Source: CAYNRG01 sp964399545
GTDB taxonomy: Bacteria > Bacillota_I > Bacilli_A > Erysipelotrichales > Erysipelotrichaceae
NCBI GenBank assembly: GCA_964399545.1
Contig: CAYNRG010000002.1
Span: 186,001 to 250,000 of the forward strand
DNA: 64,000 bases
Direction: 5' to 3'
Positions within the stretch are counted from its first letter, which is position 1. Each line of letters opens with the position of its first letter. This document shows positions 27,325 to 35,699 of the stretch, piece by piece. The notes beneath the pieces were generated by a model. That model searched no databases. It was not told the DNA's origin and saw nothing but the letters and a program-made list of their open reading frames with translations. The position numbers and the translations under genes were made by a program.

Positions 27325-27705
27325 ATGGCACTTCGAAATACCAAACAAAGAGAAGAAGTTTTGGGAGTAATCCTTGGGATTAATCGCCATATGACTGCCG
27401 AAGAGGTTCATGCTGAATTGTTGAAAAAGAACAAATCTGTAGGAATTGCAACGGTGTATCGCAATTTAAATCGACTCGTAGAAGAGAAAAAGATCCAAAA
27501 AATTATGGATCAAGATTGTTGCTACTTTGATGGTAATGGGAAACCACATTATCATTTACGATGTAAAAATTGTGGAAAATATCAAGACTTAGATATGGAT
27601 TATCAAGAACATTTGAATCAGGTGATTCAGGAAAAATTGGAAATTGATATCTTAGGCCACCATCTCACTTTTGACTTTATCTGTGATGACTGTTGCTTAA
27701 AATAA
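27325..27705 (+). CDS. Fur-family metalloregulator, probably PerR-like
   Basis: DNA-binding repressor that senses metal or peroxide. Start chosen at the ATG at 27325, with AGGGAGGTGA 4-14 bases upstream, not at the further ATG at 27292, which has no ribosome binding site and overlaps the operator. The product is 126 aa. A winged helix occupies residues 1-75 (TAEEVHAEL, GIATVYRNLNRL recognition helix). The structural zinc site C80, C83, C120, C123 is complete, and HYHLRC is the usual family motif. It lies 19 bases before rubrerythrin, a peroxide-reducing enzyme, which argues for PerR function. The two-domain fold alone cannot separate PerR from Fur or Zur. Confidence 0.85.
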   Translation: MALRNTKQREEVLGVILGINRHMTAEEVHAELLKKNKSVGIATVYRNLNRLVEEKKIQKIMDQDCCYFDGNGKPHYHLRCKNCGKYQDLDMDYQEHLNQVIQEKLEIDILGHHLTFDFICDDCCLK

Positions 27706-27724
27706 AAATTAGGAGGAGAAAAAC

Positions 27725-28264
27725 ATGAATTTAAAAGGAACTAAAACAGAACAAAACTTAATGGCTGCATTTGCAGGAGAAAGCCAAGCAAGAAACAAGT
27801 ATACTTATTTTGCAGGAGTAGCACGCGAAAATGGGATGGAGCAAATTGCCGCAATTTTCGAGGAAACTGCACGTAATGAACAGGAACATGCTCGTCTATG
27901 GTTCCAAGCACTTCATGGAGATAAAATGCCAACTCTTTCTGAAGCATTAAAAATGGCTGCTGAAGGAGAACATTATGAGTGGACAGATATGTATGCAGAG
28001 TTTGCAGCTACAGCTCGTGAAGAAGGGTTTACTAAAATTGCAGCACAAATGGATATGGTTGCTAAAGTAGAAAAAGAACATGAAGATCGTTATTTAGCGC
28101 TTCTTAAAAATGTGGATGAGAAAACTGTTTTCTCTAAACCAGATGATGTGGCTTGGCAATGTGAAATTTGCGGATATACACTAGTTGGAAAAAATGCACC
28201 AGCTGTATGCCCACTATGTGGATACCCTCAATCATTCTTTGAAATTGAAAAGAAGAACTATTAA
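27725..28264 (+). CDS. rubrerythrin
   Basis: Non-haem di-iron peroxidase that reduces hydrogen peroxide in anaerobes. The 179-aa protein has an N-terminal ferritin-like four-helix domain (about 1-140) with the expected glutamates (GESQARNKY, ETARNEQEHAR, EKEHEDRY). The C-terminal rubredoxin-like domain has CEICG and CPLCG. Co-transcribed with the Fur-type regulator upstream and followed by a strong terminator. Confidence 0.95.
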   Translation: MNLKGTKTEQNLMAAFAGESQARNKYTYFAGVARENGMEQIAAIFEETARNEQEHARLWFQALHGDKMPTLSEALKMAAEGEHYEWTDMYAEFAATAREEGFTKIAAQMDMVAKVEKEHEDRYLALLKNVDEKTVFSKPDDVAWQCEICGYTLVGKNAPAVCPLCGYPQSFFEIEKKNY

Positions 28265-28271
28265 GAAATAG

Positions 28272-28304
28272 GCAATGAACTGAAAAATGTTCATTGCTTT
28301 TTTT
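28272..28304 (+). terminator. terminator of the regulator-rubrerythrin operon
   Basis: GCAATGAAC (28272-28280) pairs with GTTCATTGC (28289-28297), then seven Ts. Confidence 0.88.
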
Positions 28305-28321
28305 ATGTAGAGTAAAACAAT

Positions 28322-28353
28322 ATAAAAAGAAAGATGCGCAAGGCATCTTTCTT
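28322..28353 (-). terminator. terminator of cspA
   Basis: An 11-bp perfect stem (28327-28337 with 28343-28353), loop of 5. On the minus strand it runs into TTTTTATA. Confidence 0.85.
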
Positions 28354-28368
28354 CAGTAGTAAATCTTA

Positions 28369-28572
28369 TTAAAGTTTTACAACGTTTGTAGCTTGAGGAC
28401 CACGGTCTCCAGTAGTTACGTCAAAGCTTACAGCTTGACCTTCATCTAGAGTTTTGAATCCTTCGCTTTGTTGGATTGCAGAAAAGTGTACGAAAATATC
28501 TTGTCCAGCATCATCTGTGATGAACCCGTATCCTTTTTCAGCATTGAACCATTTTACTTTACCTGTACTCAT
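28369..28572 (-). CDS. cold-shock protein, CspA family
   Basis: Small single-stranded nucleic-acid-binding protein of 67 aa, an RNA chaperone. It shows the cold-shock domain with RNP1 KGYGFI (13-18) and RNP2 DIFVHFSA (25-32). GGAGG lies before the ATG. A leader of about 85 nt follows its promoter, as is usual for cold-shock genes. Monocistronic. Confidence 0.95.
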   Translation of the reverse strand: MSTGKVKWFNAEKGYGFITDDAGQDIFVHFSAIQQSEGFKTLDEGQAVSFDVTTGDRGPQATNVVKL

Positions 28573-28664
28573 TATGTACCTCCATCATTGTATTGCATCG
28601 AATAAAATATGCCATGATGAACGAATCATAATGGGGAATCTTCTTGATGCTTAAATACAAATTA

Positions 28665-28694
28665 ATAATATCATGGTTGTTAATGAAATGTCAA
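28665..28694 (-). promoter_or_regulatory. promoter of cspA
   Basis: On the minus strand a consensus TTGACA (28689-28694), 18 bases, TATTAT (28665-28670). Confidence 0.65.
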
Positions 28695-28828
28695 ATAGAA
28701 AATTTAATATAAAGACTAAGAGTATCATTAAGTTATCTTAATTTTAATAAATTTACTTTTATAGCCGGTTATTTATTGATGAAGAAAGAGGAGAAAAAGG
28801 AAAAATTCAAGGTTATTTTAACTTAGAC

Positions 28829-28857
28829 TTGCAAGAAAAAAAACCTTATACTATAAT
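28829..28857 (+). promoter_or_regulatory. promoter of the T-box-metS unit
   Basis: TTGCAA (28829-28834), 17 bases, TATAAT (28852-28857), just before the T-box leader. Confidence 0.75.
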
Positions 28858-28864
28858 AAAAATA

Positions 28865-29073
28865 ACAGCAATGATAGGAAGAGTACCTTGGAATTGAAAA
28901 AAGAGAGCATGTGGTTGGTGGGAATATGCAAGAGAAGAAAAGGGAAGATGGTCCTGGAGCTTTTTATCTGATAAGTAGGGTAAGACGAGGCCTTCGCGTT
29001 AAGAAGCTAAGTGTATACGAAAGTATAAAGTAAGGTGGTACCGCGTTAATAACGTCCTTTGAGGGCGTTTTTA
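28865..29073 (+). promoter_or_regulatory. T-box riboswitch, methionine-specific
   Basis: A leader of about 210 nt with stem I features (GGAAGAGTACC, AGAGAGCATG, GGTTGGTGGGAA). A likely specifier ATG sits in GGGAAGATGGTCC. The T-box sequence GGTGGTACCGCG lies at 29034-29045. The antitermination helix competes with a terminator at 29051-29073 (AACGTCC with GGGCGTT, then Ts). Uncharged tRNA-Met would prevent termination and raise metS expression. The specifier assignment is an inference from sequence and from the gene downstream. Confidence 0.9.
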
Positions 29074-29093
29074 TATTTTTAGGAGGAGAAAAA

Positions 29094-31004
29094 ATGGAAA
29101 ATAAAGGAACTTATTATTTAACAACAGCGATTCATTATACGTCTGGAAAGCCTCATGTAGGAAATGTCTATGAGGTGGTTTTAGCAGATGCAATTACGCG
29201 ATATAAAAGAATGATTGGCTATGACGTGCGTTTTCAAACGGGCACAGATGAGCATGGACAAAAAAACGAGGAGAAAGCAAAGTCAGTAGGCCAAGAACCA
29301 AAAGTTTTTGTAGATGGTGTTGTAGATTTGATTAAAGCAGAATTTGATTCAATGAATGTGAACTATGACTACTTTATTAGAACAACAGATGCCTATCATG
29401 AGGAGCAAGTTCAAAAGATATTTAAAAAATTGTATGATCAGGGAGATATTTATAAAGGAGAGTATCAAGGGTTATATTGCAAGGAGTGTGAAGCCTTTTT
29501 TACAGAGGCTCAACTAACTGAAGGAAACTGCCCAGATTGCCAACGTCCCGTAGAAGTTGCAAAAGAAGAAGCTTACTTTTTTAAGATGACCAAATATGCA
29601 GATCGTTTATTGAAGCATATTGAGGAAAACCCACAGTTTATTCAACCAGAATCTAGAAAAAATGAGATGGTTAATAACTTCATTAAGCCAGGGCTCCAAG
29701 ACTTATGTGTATCAAGAACTTCTTTTACATGGGGAATTCCAGTAGACTTTGACCCTAAACATGTTGTCTATGTTTGGATTGATGCTTTAACTAATTATTT
29801 AACGGGTCTAGGTTTTGATGTGGATGGAAATCACAGCGATCTTTACAAAAAGTATTGGCCTGCAGATGTTCATTTAATTGGAAAAGATATCTTGAGATTC
29901 CATACAATCTATTGGCCGATTATGTTAATGGCGTTGGATGTGGAACTTCCAAAGCAAATCTTTGGGCATCCATGGTTATTAATTAATGATGGAAAAATGA
30001 GTAAGTCCAAAGGAAATACGATTTATGCAAAAGATTTAGCAAACTTATTTGGTGTTGATCAAGTGCGTTATATTTTACTTCGAGAAATGCCTTTTGCACA
30101 TGATGGAAGTGTTAGTTATGAATTAATGATTGAACGCATGAATGCCGATCTATCTAATGTTTTAGGGAACCTAGTGAATAGAACCATTACAATGACAAAC
30201 AAATATTTTGGAGGATTAGTTGAAAATCCATTAAAAGAGGAAGATATTGATAAAGAATTAATTCAAGTAGCAAGAGAGACAGTAAATAATGTAGAGAAGA
30301 AGATGGAAGAGTTGAGAGTGGCAGAAGCCATTAATGAAATCTTTAACCTATTGCGACGCACTAACAAATACATTGATGAAACAACGCCGTGGATTTTGGG
30401 TAAAGAAGAAGAGAATCATCCTCGTCTAAAGACTGTTTTATATAATTTATTAGAATCCATTCGAATTTCTACTGTGTTACTAAGTCCTTTCTTACCAGAA
30501 ACAGCAGAGAAAATCTTTAGTCAGTTGAAGACAAAGAAAAAAGAATATACAACGATTAGGACATTTGGGGAATTTGAAACAGGAATTAAGGTCATAGAGA
30601 AACCTGAAATTTTATTCACACGTTTCGATGAAAAAGAAGTTATGGAAAAGTTAGAAAAAGAAGAGACAGTAGAAAGAAAAGTAGGGAAACCTGAAATTAC
30701 TATTGATGACTTTTCAAAAATTGAGTTGACAGTAGGAGAAATCAAGAAATGTGAGAAACATCCAAAAGCAGATAAATTACTGGTTTCTCAAGTAGATTTG
30801 GGTGGAGAAATGAGGCAGATTGTTTCTGGGATTGCAACAGCATATACGCCAGAAGAGATGGTTGGAAAAAAAGTCATTGTTGTTTCTAATCTAAAGTCGG
30901 CTCAACTTAGAGGGATAGAATCGCAAGGAATGATTTTAGCAGGAGAAGATGGACAAATTAAGGTTATTGAAGTTGAACTGCCTAATGGAACAGAGATTCG
31001 CTAA
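29094..31004 (+). CDS. methionyl-tRNA synthetase
   Basis: Charges tRNA-Met. The 636-aa protein has the catalytic HIGH-type motif HYTSGKPHVGN (14-24), a zinc knuckle with C129, C132, C146 and C149, and KMSKS at 301-305. The anticodon-binding helical domain follows, and then the C-terminal tRNA-binding OB-fold domain (about 535-636, SKIELTVGEI ... QIVSGIA ... GIESQGMILA), common in Bacillota. GGAGG precedes the ATG. It keeps its ancestral place between rsmI and tatD, but with accessory genes on both sides. Confidence 0.97.
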   Translation: MENKGTYYLTTAIHYTSGKPHVGNVYEVVLADAITRYKRMIGYDVRFQTGTDEHGQKNEEKAKSVGQEPKVFVDGVVDLIKAEFDSMNVNYDYFIRTTDAYHEEQVQKIFKKLYDQGDIYKGEYQGLYCKECEAFFTEAQLTEGNCPDCQRPVEVAKEEAYFFKMTKYADRLLKHIEENPQFIQPESRKNEMVNNFIKPGLQDLCVSRTSFTWGIPVDFDPKHVVYVWIDALTNYLTGLGFDVDGNHSDLYKKYWPADVHLIGKDILRFHTIYWPIMLMALDVELPKQIFGHPWLLINDGKMSKSKGNTIYAKDLANLFGVDQVRYILLREMPFAHDGSVSYELMIERMNADLSNVLGNLVNRTITMTNKYFGGLVENPLKEEDIDKELIQVARETVNNVEKKMEELRVAEAINEIFNLLRRTNKYIDETTPWILGKEEENHPRLKTVLYNLLESIRISTVLLSPFLPETAEKIFSQLKTKKKEYTTIRTFGEFETGIKVIEKPEILFTRFDEKEVMEKLEKEETVERKVGKPEITIDDFSKIELTVGEIKKCEKHPKADKLLVSQVDLGGEMRQIVSGIATAYTPEEMVGKKVIVVSNLKSAQLRGIESQGMILAGEDGQIKVIEVELPNGTEIR

Positions 31005-31068
31005 GAATACTATTGTTGTAAAGGGAAGGTCAATTCTAATAACTGTTGTGAAGAGTTGATAGAATATC

Positions 31069-31097
31069 TTGAATAAGTTTAGGAAATTAGATATAAT
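31069..31097 (+). promoter_or_regulatory. promoter of the SRP RNA
   Basis: TTGAAT (31069-31074), 17 bases, TATAAT (31092-31097), seven bases before the RNA start. Confidence 0.8.
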
Positions 31098-31103
31098 GAT
31101 TAA

Positions 31104-31177
31104 GGTACAACAAGCATGCATTGAATCAGGTCAGGACCGGAAGGAAGCAGCCTTAAGAGCCACTGCTTGTGTGTACC
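31104..31177 (+). ncRNA. signal recognition particle RNA, small bacterial type
   Basis: The conserved Ffh-binding hairpin with GGTCAGGACC and GGAAGGAAGCAGCC is unmistakable. The ends GGTACA ... TGTACC pair, giving an RNA of about 74 nt without an Alu domain, followed by TTTTTT. In Bacillus this RNA also lies next to tadA. Confidence 0.93.
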
Positions 31178-31208
31178 TTTTTTATTATCCGAAAAGGAGA
31201 ATAGATTG

Positions 31209-31661
31209 ATGCATGAAAAATATATGAGAGAAGCTTATAAAGAGGCATTAAAAGCAAAAGATAAGGATGAGGTTCCGGTAGGCGCGGTTGTTGTCTATCA
31301 AGATGTAGTCATTGCACGGGCGCATAATCAGCGAAATACAAAACAACTCGCAAGTGCCCATGCAGAAATGCTGGCGATTGAAAAAGCTTGTAAAAAAAGA
31401 GGGTCTTGGCGATTAGAAGATTGTATTTTATATGTTACATTAGAACCGTGTCCAATGTGCTCAGGTGGAATTATTCAATCACGAATACCAACAGTAGTTT
31501 TTGGTGCTTATGATCCAAAGGGAGGATGCTTTGGAAGTCTTCTTGATTTCAGAGAAGTTCAAGGATTTAATCACTATCCCGATGTTGTAGGGGGCGTGTT
31601 AAAGGAAAAATGCGGACAAATTTTAACTGATTTTTTTAAAGAGAAAAGAAAAAAGAAGTAA
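31209..31661 (+). CDS. tRNA-adenosine(34) deaminase TadA
   Basis: Converts A34 to inosine in tRNA-Arg(ACG). Start set at the ATG at 31209 with AAGGAG nine bases upstream; the longer frame from 31167 would overlap the SRP RNA. The product is 150 aa with the zinc site H51-A-E53 and P80-C-P-M-C84. It probably shares the SRP RNA promoter by read-through, since only 31 bases separate them. Confidence 0.94.
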   Translation: MHEKYMREAYKEALKAKDKDEVPVGAVVVYQDVVIARAHNQRNTKQLASAHAEMLAIEKACKKRGSWRLEDCILYVTLEPCPMCSGGIIQSRIPTVVFGAYDPKGGCFGSLLDFREVQGFNHYPDVVGGVLKEKCGQILTDFFKEKRKKK

Positions 31662-31715
31662 AAGATACACTATTCTATAAAGTGGGTGTATAATAAACTC
31701 AAGGAGGAGTTAGGG

Positions 31716-32852
31716 ATGATTGTACAAAGTAAAAATGTTTGGGTTTCAGGTGTATTTATTGAAGCTCAAGTAGAAATTGAAAATGGAAAAATTCAGGCCA
31801 TTTATGGTTATGGAGAGAAAAAAGTGGATCAAGATTTTGGAGAAGATCGCTTACTTCCAGGAATGATTGACATCCATTGTCATGGAGGTTTAGGATTCGA
31901 TACTAATGATGCAGATCCTGAGGGATTAAGAACATGGGCGAAAATGTTAGCTCAAGAAGGAATTACTAGCTTTTGTCCAACGACTGTAACACAAAGTGAA
32001 GAAATTTTATCTAATGCTTTAAAAAATGTAGCTAATGTTGTTGAAGAAGGATATGAAGGAGCAGAGATTGTAGGAATTCACTTTGAAGGCCCATATCTCA
32101 ATGTAGCCAACAAAGGTGCACAACCAGAACCATATATTGTTTCGCCAACAGTAGAACAATTTAAAAAATATCAAGAGGATGCCAAAGGATTAATTAAGAT
32201 TATAACCATGGCTTGTGAGTTGGACCAAGATTTTGCATTAACTCGATATGCATCAACACACGGAGTTTGTGTATCCATGGGACATTCTGCAACAACTTAT
32301 AAAGAAGCTTGTCTTGCGGTTGCGAATGGAGCAAAGGGAGTTACTCATACGTATAATGGAATGAAAGGTCTTCATCACAGAGAGCCATCTCTTGTTGGAG
32401 CAGCGATGCATTTGAAAGAAACCTATGCAGAAATTATTACAGATGGAAATCATGTTAGTTGGCCTGCAATCTATGCCCTAGTGATGGCTAAGGGAGATGG
32501 ACATTGCATCATGGTTGATGATGCTTTGTGTGCTAAAGGTTGTGAACCAGGCGTTTATAAACTTGGAGGAAATGATATTGAGATTCGAGGGAATGGATCA
32601 GCATATCTTGTGGGAACAGATAACCTAGCAGGAGGAACGTTGAAATTCAATGATGGACTAAGAAACTTAGTTGAAAAGGCAGGAATTCCATTTTCTTGGG
32701 CAGTGAATATGGTGACAATCAATCCAGCTCGATACTTGCAAATTGATGATCGAAAAGGAGAAATTAGAGTAGGTTATGATGCAGATATGGTAGTGCTAGA
32801 TAAGGACTATCAAATTGTACAAGTTTTAAAATCAGGGATACTTCAAAAATAA
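31716..32852 (+). CDS. N-acetylglucosamine-6-phosphate deacetylase
   Basis: Removes acetate from GlcNAc-6-phosphate, giving GlcN-6-phosphate for glycolysis or wall synthesis. Start at the ATG at 31716, with AAGGAGGAG 7 bases upstream, not at 31686. The 378-aa amidohydrolase shows the metal motif H54-C-H56, HFEGPY (substrate and metal glutamate), GHS, HTYNGM and VDDALCA. A TATAAT at 31689-31694 suggests its own promoter, but the -35 is weak. nagB is not nearby. Amino sugars released by surface glycosidases would feed this step. Confidence 0.93.
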   Translation: MIVQSKNVWVSGVFIEAQVEIENGKIQAIYGYGEKKVDQDFGEDRLLPGMIDIHCHGGLGFDTNDADPEGLRTWAKMLAQEGITSFCPTTVTQSEEILSNALKNVANVVEEGYEGAEIVGIHFEGPYLNVANKGAQPEPYIVSPTVEQFKKYQEDAKGLIKIITMACELDQDFALTRYASTHGVCVSMGHSATTYKEACLAVANGAKGVTHTYNGMKGLHHREPSLVGAAMHLKETYAEIITDGNHVSWPAIYALVMAKGDGHCIMVDDALCAKGCEPGVYKLGGNDIEIRGNGSAYLVGTDNLAGGTLKFNDGLRNLVEKAGIPFSWAVNMVTINPARYLQIDDRKGEIRVGYDADMVVLDKDYQIVQVLKSGILQK

Positions 32853-32900
32853 ATTAAAAGACTACACAGAATGAAATTCGAAAGTGTAGTCTTTTAATTT
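32851..32900. terminator. bidirectional terminator between nagA and the YhfZ-like gene
   Basis: A perfect 17-bp stem (32851-32867 with 32884-32900) with T runs on both strands. It sits between two convergent genes and can stop both. Confidence 0.85.
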
Positions 32901-32950
32901 ATTCTAGAGACAATCAAGAAGTAGTCTCAGAAATTCAGATCTATTTAAAA

Positions 32951-33871
32951 TTAATATTGAGGAGCTAAATCACCATTAACGACTTTTTTTTGAGTATCGC
33001 AAACAAGTTGGACATCAATGATTTCTTTGAAAATTTGGATTAGCTCTGGTCGACGAGAATCAACAAGTAAAACAGCAGCAGAATCATCATGACCCTCATC
33101 AATGGAGAAAGAGTTCATTTGTAAAGAAGGTGTATTAACATTATCTTTATGATATAGAGCAACATCAATTTTATTCTCTTTTAAAGCAGGTAAGATGGCA
33201 TCAAAGTTCATTTCAATGAAAGTTACTTTTTTTCCAAGACAAGATCGATTTGTCCAAAAAACATGGGTTTTAGAATCATAGGCAATACCCACTTTCATTC
33301 CATCTTCAATACATTTATTTTTAGCATTTGCAAAGACCATCAAATATGCTGAAAGATAAGATCCAATGCCAAAGTCAATGGCAATAGTAAGAGGTAAGCC
33401 TTTTTTGATTGCTTTTTTTGCAGAGTTACGACTTAGGACAACAAAGTCTACATGGCCTTCTAGCATAGAGTTAATTCGTGTAACAGCATCTTTCATGTAG
33501 GCGATGTTAATTGGGATATTGTAGGTTTTCTTCATGGATAAGATTAATCCAGTAGCAAGACCTTCATAAATTTTTGAATAAGGAAGGGACATAGCGCCAA
33601 GAAAAGACTGGATGTTTGCAGTCAAGAGTAAGGTGGGGATATTTTTATAGACTAAAAAACTACCTAAATAGCCACGAGGGTGAACATGGATAGCATTTTG
33701 TTCTTGAAGCTCACGCATTGAATTTTGAACAGTTCCTCTAGCTACACCAATTTCTCGAGAAAGTTCATCGAAGGTTGGAATCTTAGCTTGCAACTCCATT
33801 CTTAAGAATAGTCGAGAGAGATGTATGATGCATTGAGCATTTTTATTATAAAGAGAATGATGTTGGCTCAT
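32951..33871 (-). CDS. YhfZ-type GntR-like transcriptional regulator
   Basis: Probable sensor-repressor. The 306-aa protein has an N-terminal winged helix (about 8-65; IPTFDELSREIGVARGTVQ is the recognition region) and a C-terminal domain like periplasmic binding proteins, as in E. coli YhfZ. That domain has YEGLATGL, HVDFVVLSR, FGIGSYLSAY and DVALYHKDNV. The ligand is unknown. AAAGGA precedes the ATG. It stands alone and converges on nagA, so its target is not obvious; the E. coli yhf neighbours are absent here. Confidence 0.82.
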   Translation of the reverse strand: MSQHHSLYNKNAQCIIHLSRLFLRMELQAKIPTFDELSREIGVARGTVQNSMRELQEQNAIHVHPRGYLGSFLVYKNIPTLLLTANIQSFLGAMSLPYSKIYEGLATGLILSMKKTYNIPINIAYMKDAVTRINSMLEGHVDFVVLSRNSAKKAIKKGLPLTIAIDFGIGSYLSAYLMVFANAKNKCIEDGMKVGIAYDSKTHVFWTNRSCLGKKVTFIEMNFDAILPALKENKIDVALYHKDNVNTPSLQMNSFSIDEGHDDSAAVLLVDSRRPELIQIFKEIIDVQLVCDTQKKVVNGDLAPQY

Positions 33872-33900
33872 GAGATGTCCTTTCGTTTAATGTCAATATC

Positions 33901-33929
33901 ATTCTAACAACAATAAGCGAGAATATCAA
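33901..33929 (-). promoter_or_regulatory. promoter of the YhfZ-like gene
   Basis: On the minus strand TTGATA (33924-33929), 17 bases, TAGAAT (33901-33906). ATATCA occurs on either side (33888 and 33923 areas) and could be an autoregulatory operator. Confidence 0.6.
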
Positions 33930-34197
33930 TTAAATTGGGATAAAACAGTGTGTATAGAGATAAAATAAAAAAGGATTTGGTATAATGCAGGGTTTGTTAG
34001 GAGAATTTATACTTTAATTGATTAAATCCTAGAAGGAATAGAGAATTAAGAGAAAGAGATAGAATTTTAGAATAATTGATTTTATAGGCATTAGAAGGCT
34101 ATAGAAACAGAGGGAAACTTTAAAAAAATAAGTGGAATGAAAGAAAAGGATAGAGGACTAGCTAGATTTTTGTTATAATGGATAGGCGGAGGAGACT
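33930..34197 (+). other. spacer between divergent YhfZ-like gene and rsmG
   Basis: Contains two TATAAT boxes on the plus strand (33981-33986 and 34175-34180) with no convincing -35 partner. The second probably serves rsmG. No gene or structured RNA is evident. Confidence 0.45.
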
Positions 34198-34896
34198 ATG
34201 AAACTTGAAGAGTTTATCCAATCTTGTCAAAAAAGAGGTCTTGTTCTTACAAAAGAACAGATAAATCAATATCTTTCTTATGCAGCTTTGCTGAAAGAAT
34301 GGAATGAAAAAATGAATTTAACGGCAATTGTAGAGTTAGAAGATGTCTTAGATAAGCATTTTTATGATTCTTTAATACCTGCTTTTTCTACAGAGTTAAA
34401 AGGATCTTTGTGTGATGTGGGTTCAGGTGCTGGATTTCCTTCAATTCCAATGAAGATTGCTTTTCCTGATTTAGAGGTAACGATTGTGGAACCTCTTGGG
34501 AAGAGAATTCAATTTTTGAATGAAGTGATTACGACATTAGATTTAAAAGGAATTCAATGTGTTAATGAGCGGGCAGAAGATTATGTTAAGTTATATCGAG
34601 AATCATTTGATATTGTAACTGCGCGTGCTGTTGCGAACCTTCCAATGTTATCTGAGCTATGTATTCCATTAATAAAAGTAGGTGGAATTTTCCTAGCTAT
34701 GAAAGGGCCGCAAGGATATACTGAGCACAAGAAAGCTTTACGAGCACTTACGACACTAGGGGTTGAGTTAGAAAAGCAAGAAGAATATACCTTATCGGAT
34801 GGTGCTTTGCGTGTTAATTTGTTTTATCGGAAAAAGAAAGAAAGTCCAAAAAAATACCCACGGATGTTTGCGAAAATAAAGAAGAATCCGTTATAA
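34198..34896 (+). CDS. 16S rRNA G527 methyltransferase RsmG
   Basis: Methylates N7 of G527 in 16S rRNA. The 232-aa protein has LKEWNEKMNLTAI near residue 31, the SAM motif CDVGSGAGFPSIPMKI (about 77-92) and TARAVANLP. GGAGGAG precedes the ATG. First gene of an rsmG-noc-parA-parB run, the conserved order near oriC in Bacillota, though mnmG is not in front of it. Confidence 0.95.
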   Translation: MKLEEFIQSCQKRGLVLTKEQINQYLSYAALLKEWNEKMNLTAIVELEDVLDKHFYDSLIPAFSTELKGSLCDVGSGAGFPSIPMKIAFPDLEVTIVEPLGKRIQFLNEVITTLDLKGIQCVNERAEDYVKLYRESFDIVTARAVANLPMLSELCIPLIKVGGIFLAMKGPQGYTEHKKALRALTTLGVELEKQEEYTLSDGALRVNLFYRKKKESPKKYPRMFAKIKKNPL

Positions 34897-34915
34897 AATA
34901 GAGGAGTTAAAGAGA

Positions 34916-35683
34916 ATGAAAGAAACACAAGTGATAGAGATACAAAAAATAAAACCAAATAGATATCAACCACGATTAGAGTTTGATCATGCAGCATTAG
35001 AAGAGCTTGCGCAATCCATCAGAGAAAATGGATTAATTCAGCCGATTACTGTTCGGAAAACAGAAGAAGATTATGAGATTATTGCAGGAGAGAGACGTTA
35101 TCGTGCATGTCAGTTAGCGGGATTTAAAGAAGTTCCGTGCTATGTTTTATCTCCAACAGAAGAACAGGCAGCGCAGATGGCTTTGGTAGAAAATATTCAA
35201 CGAGAGAACTTGACTCCAATTGAAGAGGCAAGAGCTTTTGTGCAAATTATGAGGCAAGGTGGTTTGACACAAGAAGAACTTGCGAAAAAAATTGGGAAAA
35301 AACAATCCACTGTTGCTAATAAGATTCGCCTCTTAAATCTTCCAGAAGAAATTAAAGAAGGGATATTGCAAAAGCAAATTACAGAACGTCATGCAAGAGC
35401 ACTTTTATCGTTGGAAGGGCAAAAACAAACTGAGGCCTTTCATACGATAGTAGATCGTGGTTATAATGTTAGGCAAACAGAAGGCTTTATTGAAGAACTA
35501 AAAGGTGAGAAAAAGCGTTCTAAAACAAAATCTCAGACTAAAGGATTTACAAGAAATACACAGATTGGAATTAATACAGTTAATGACTGTATTAATAAAA
35601 TAAAACAAGTAGGAATTGATGTTACGTCTGAAGTGGATGAAACATTGACAGATGTGCGAATTATTATTAAATTCCCAAAATAA
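34916..35683 (+). CDS. ParB-family nucleoid occlusion protein Noc
   Basis: DNA-binding protein that keeps the division machinery off the nucleoid in Bacillus. The 255-aa ParB fold shows IKPNRYQPR, the CTP-binding IAGERRYRA (about 61-69), VENIQRENLTPIEEA and a helix-turn-helix TQEELAKKIGKKQSTVANKI. It is placed as noc because it sits between rsmG and parA, while a second ParB with the parB-type start follows parA. No Noc binding site was found in the window. Confidence 0.87.
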   Translation: MKETQVIEIQKIKPNRYQPRLEFDHAALEELAQSIRENGLIQPITVRKTEEDYEIIAGERRYRACQLAGFKEVPCYVLSPTEEQAAQMALVENIQRENLTPIEEARAFVQIMRQGGLTQEELAKKIGKKQSTVANKIRLLNLPEEIKEGILQKQITERHARALLSLEGQKQTEAFHTIVDRGYNVRQTEGFIEELKGEKKRSKTKSQTKGFTRNTQIGINTVNDCINKIKQVGIDVTSEVDETLTDVRIIIKFPK

Positions 35684-35699
35684 GAAGGTGGTGGACGTC

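Noticed and set aside
31167..31208. Longer N-terminus for TadA
   Set aside because: It would read through the 3' end of the SRP RNA and its terminator Ts.
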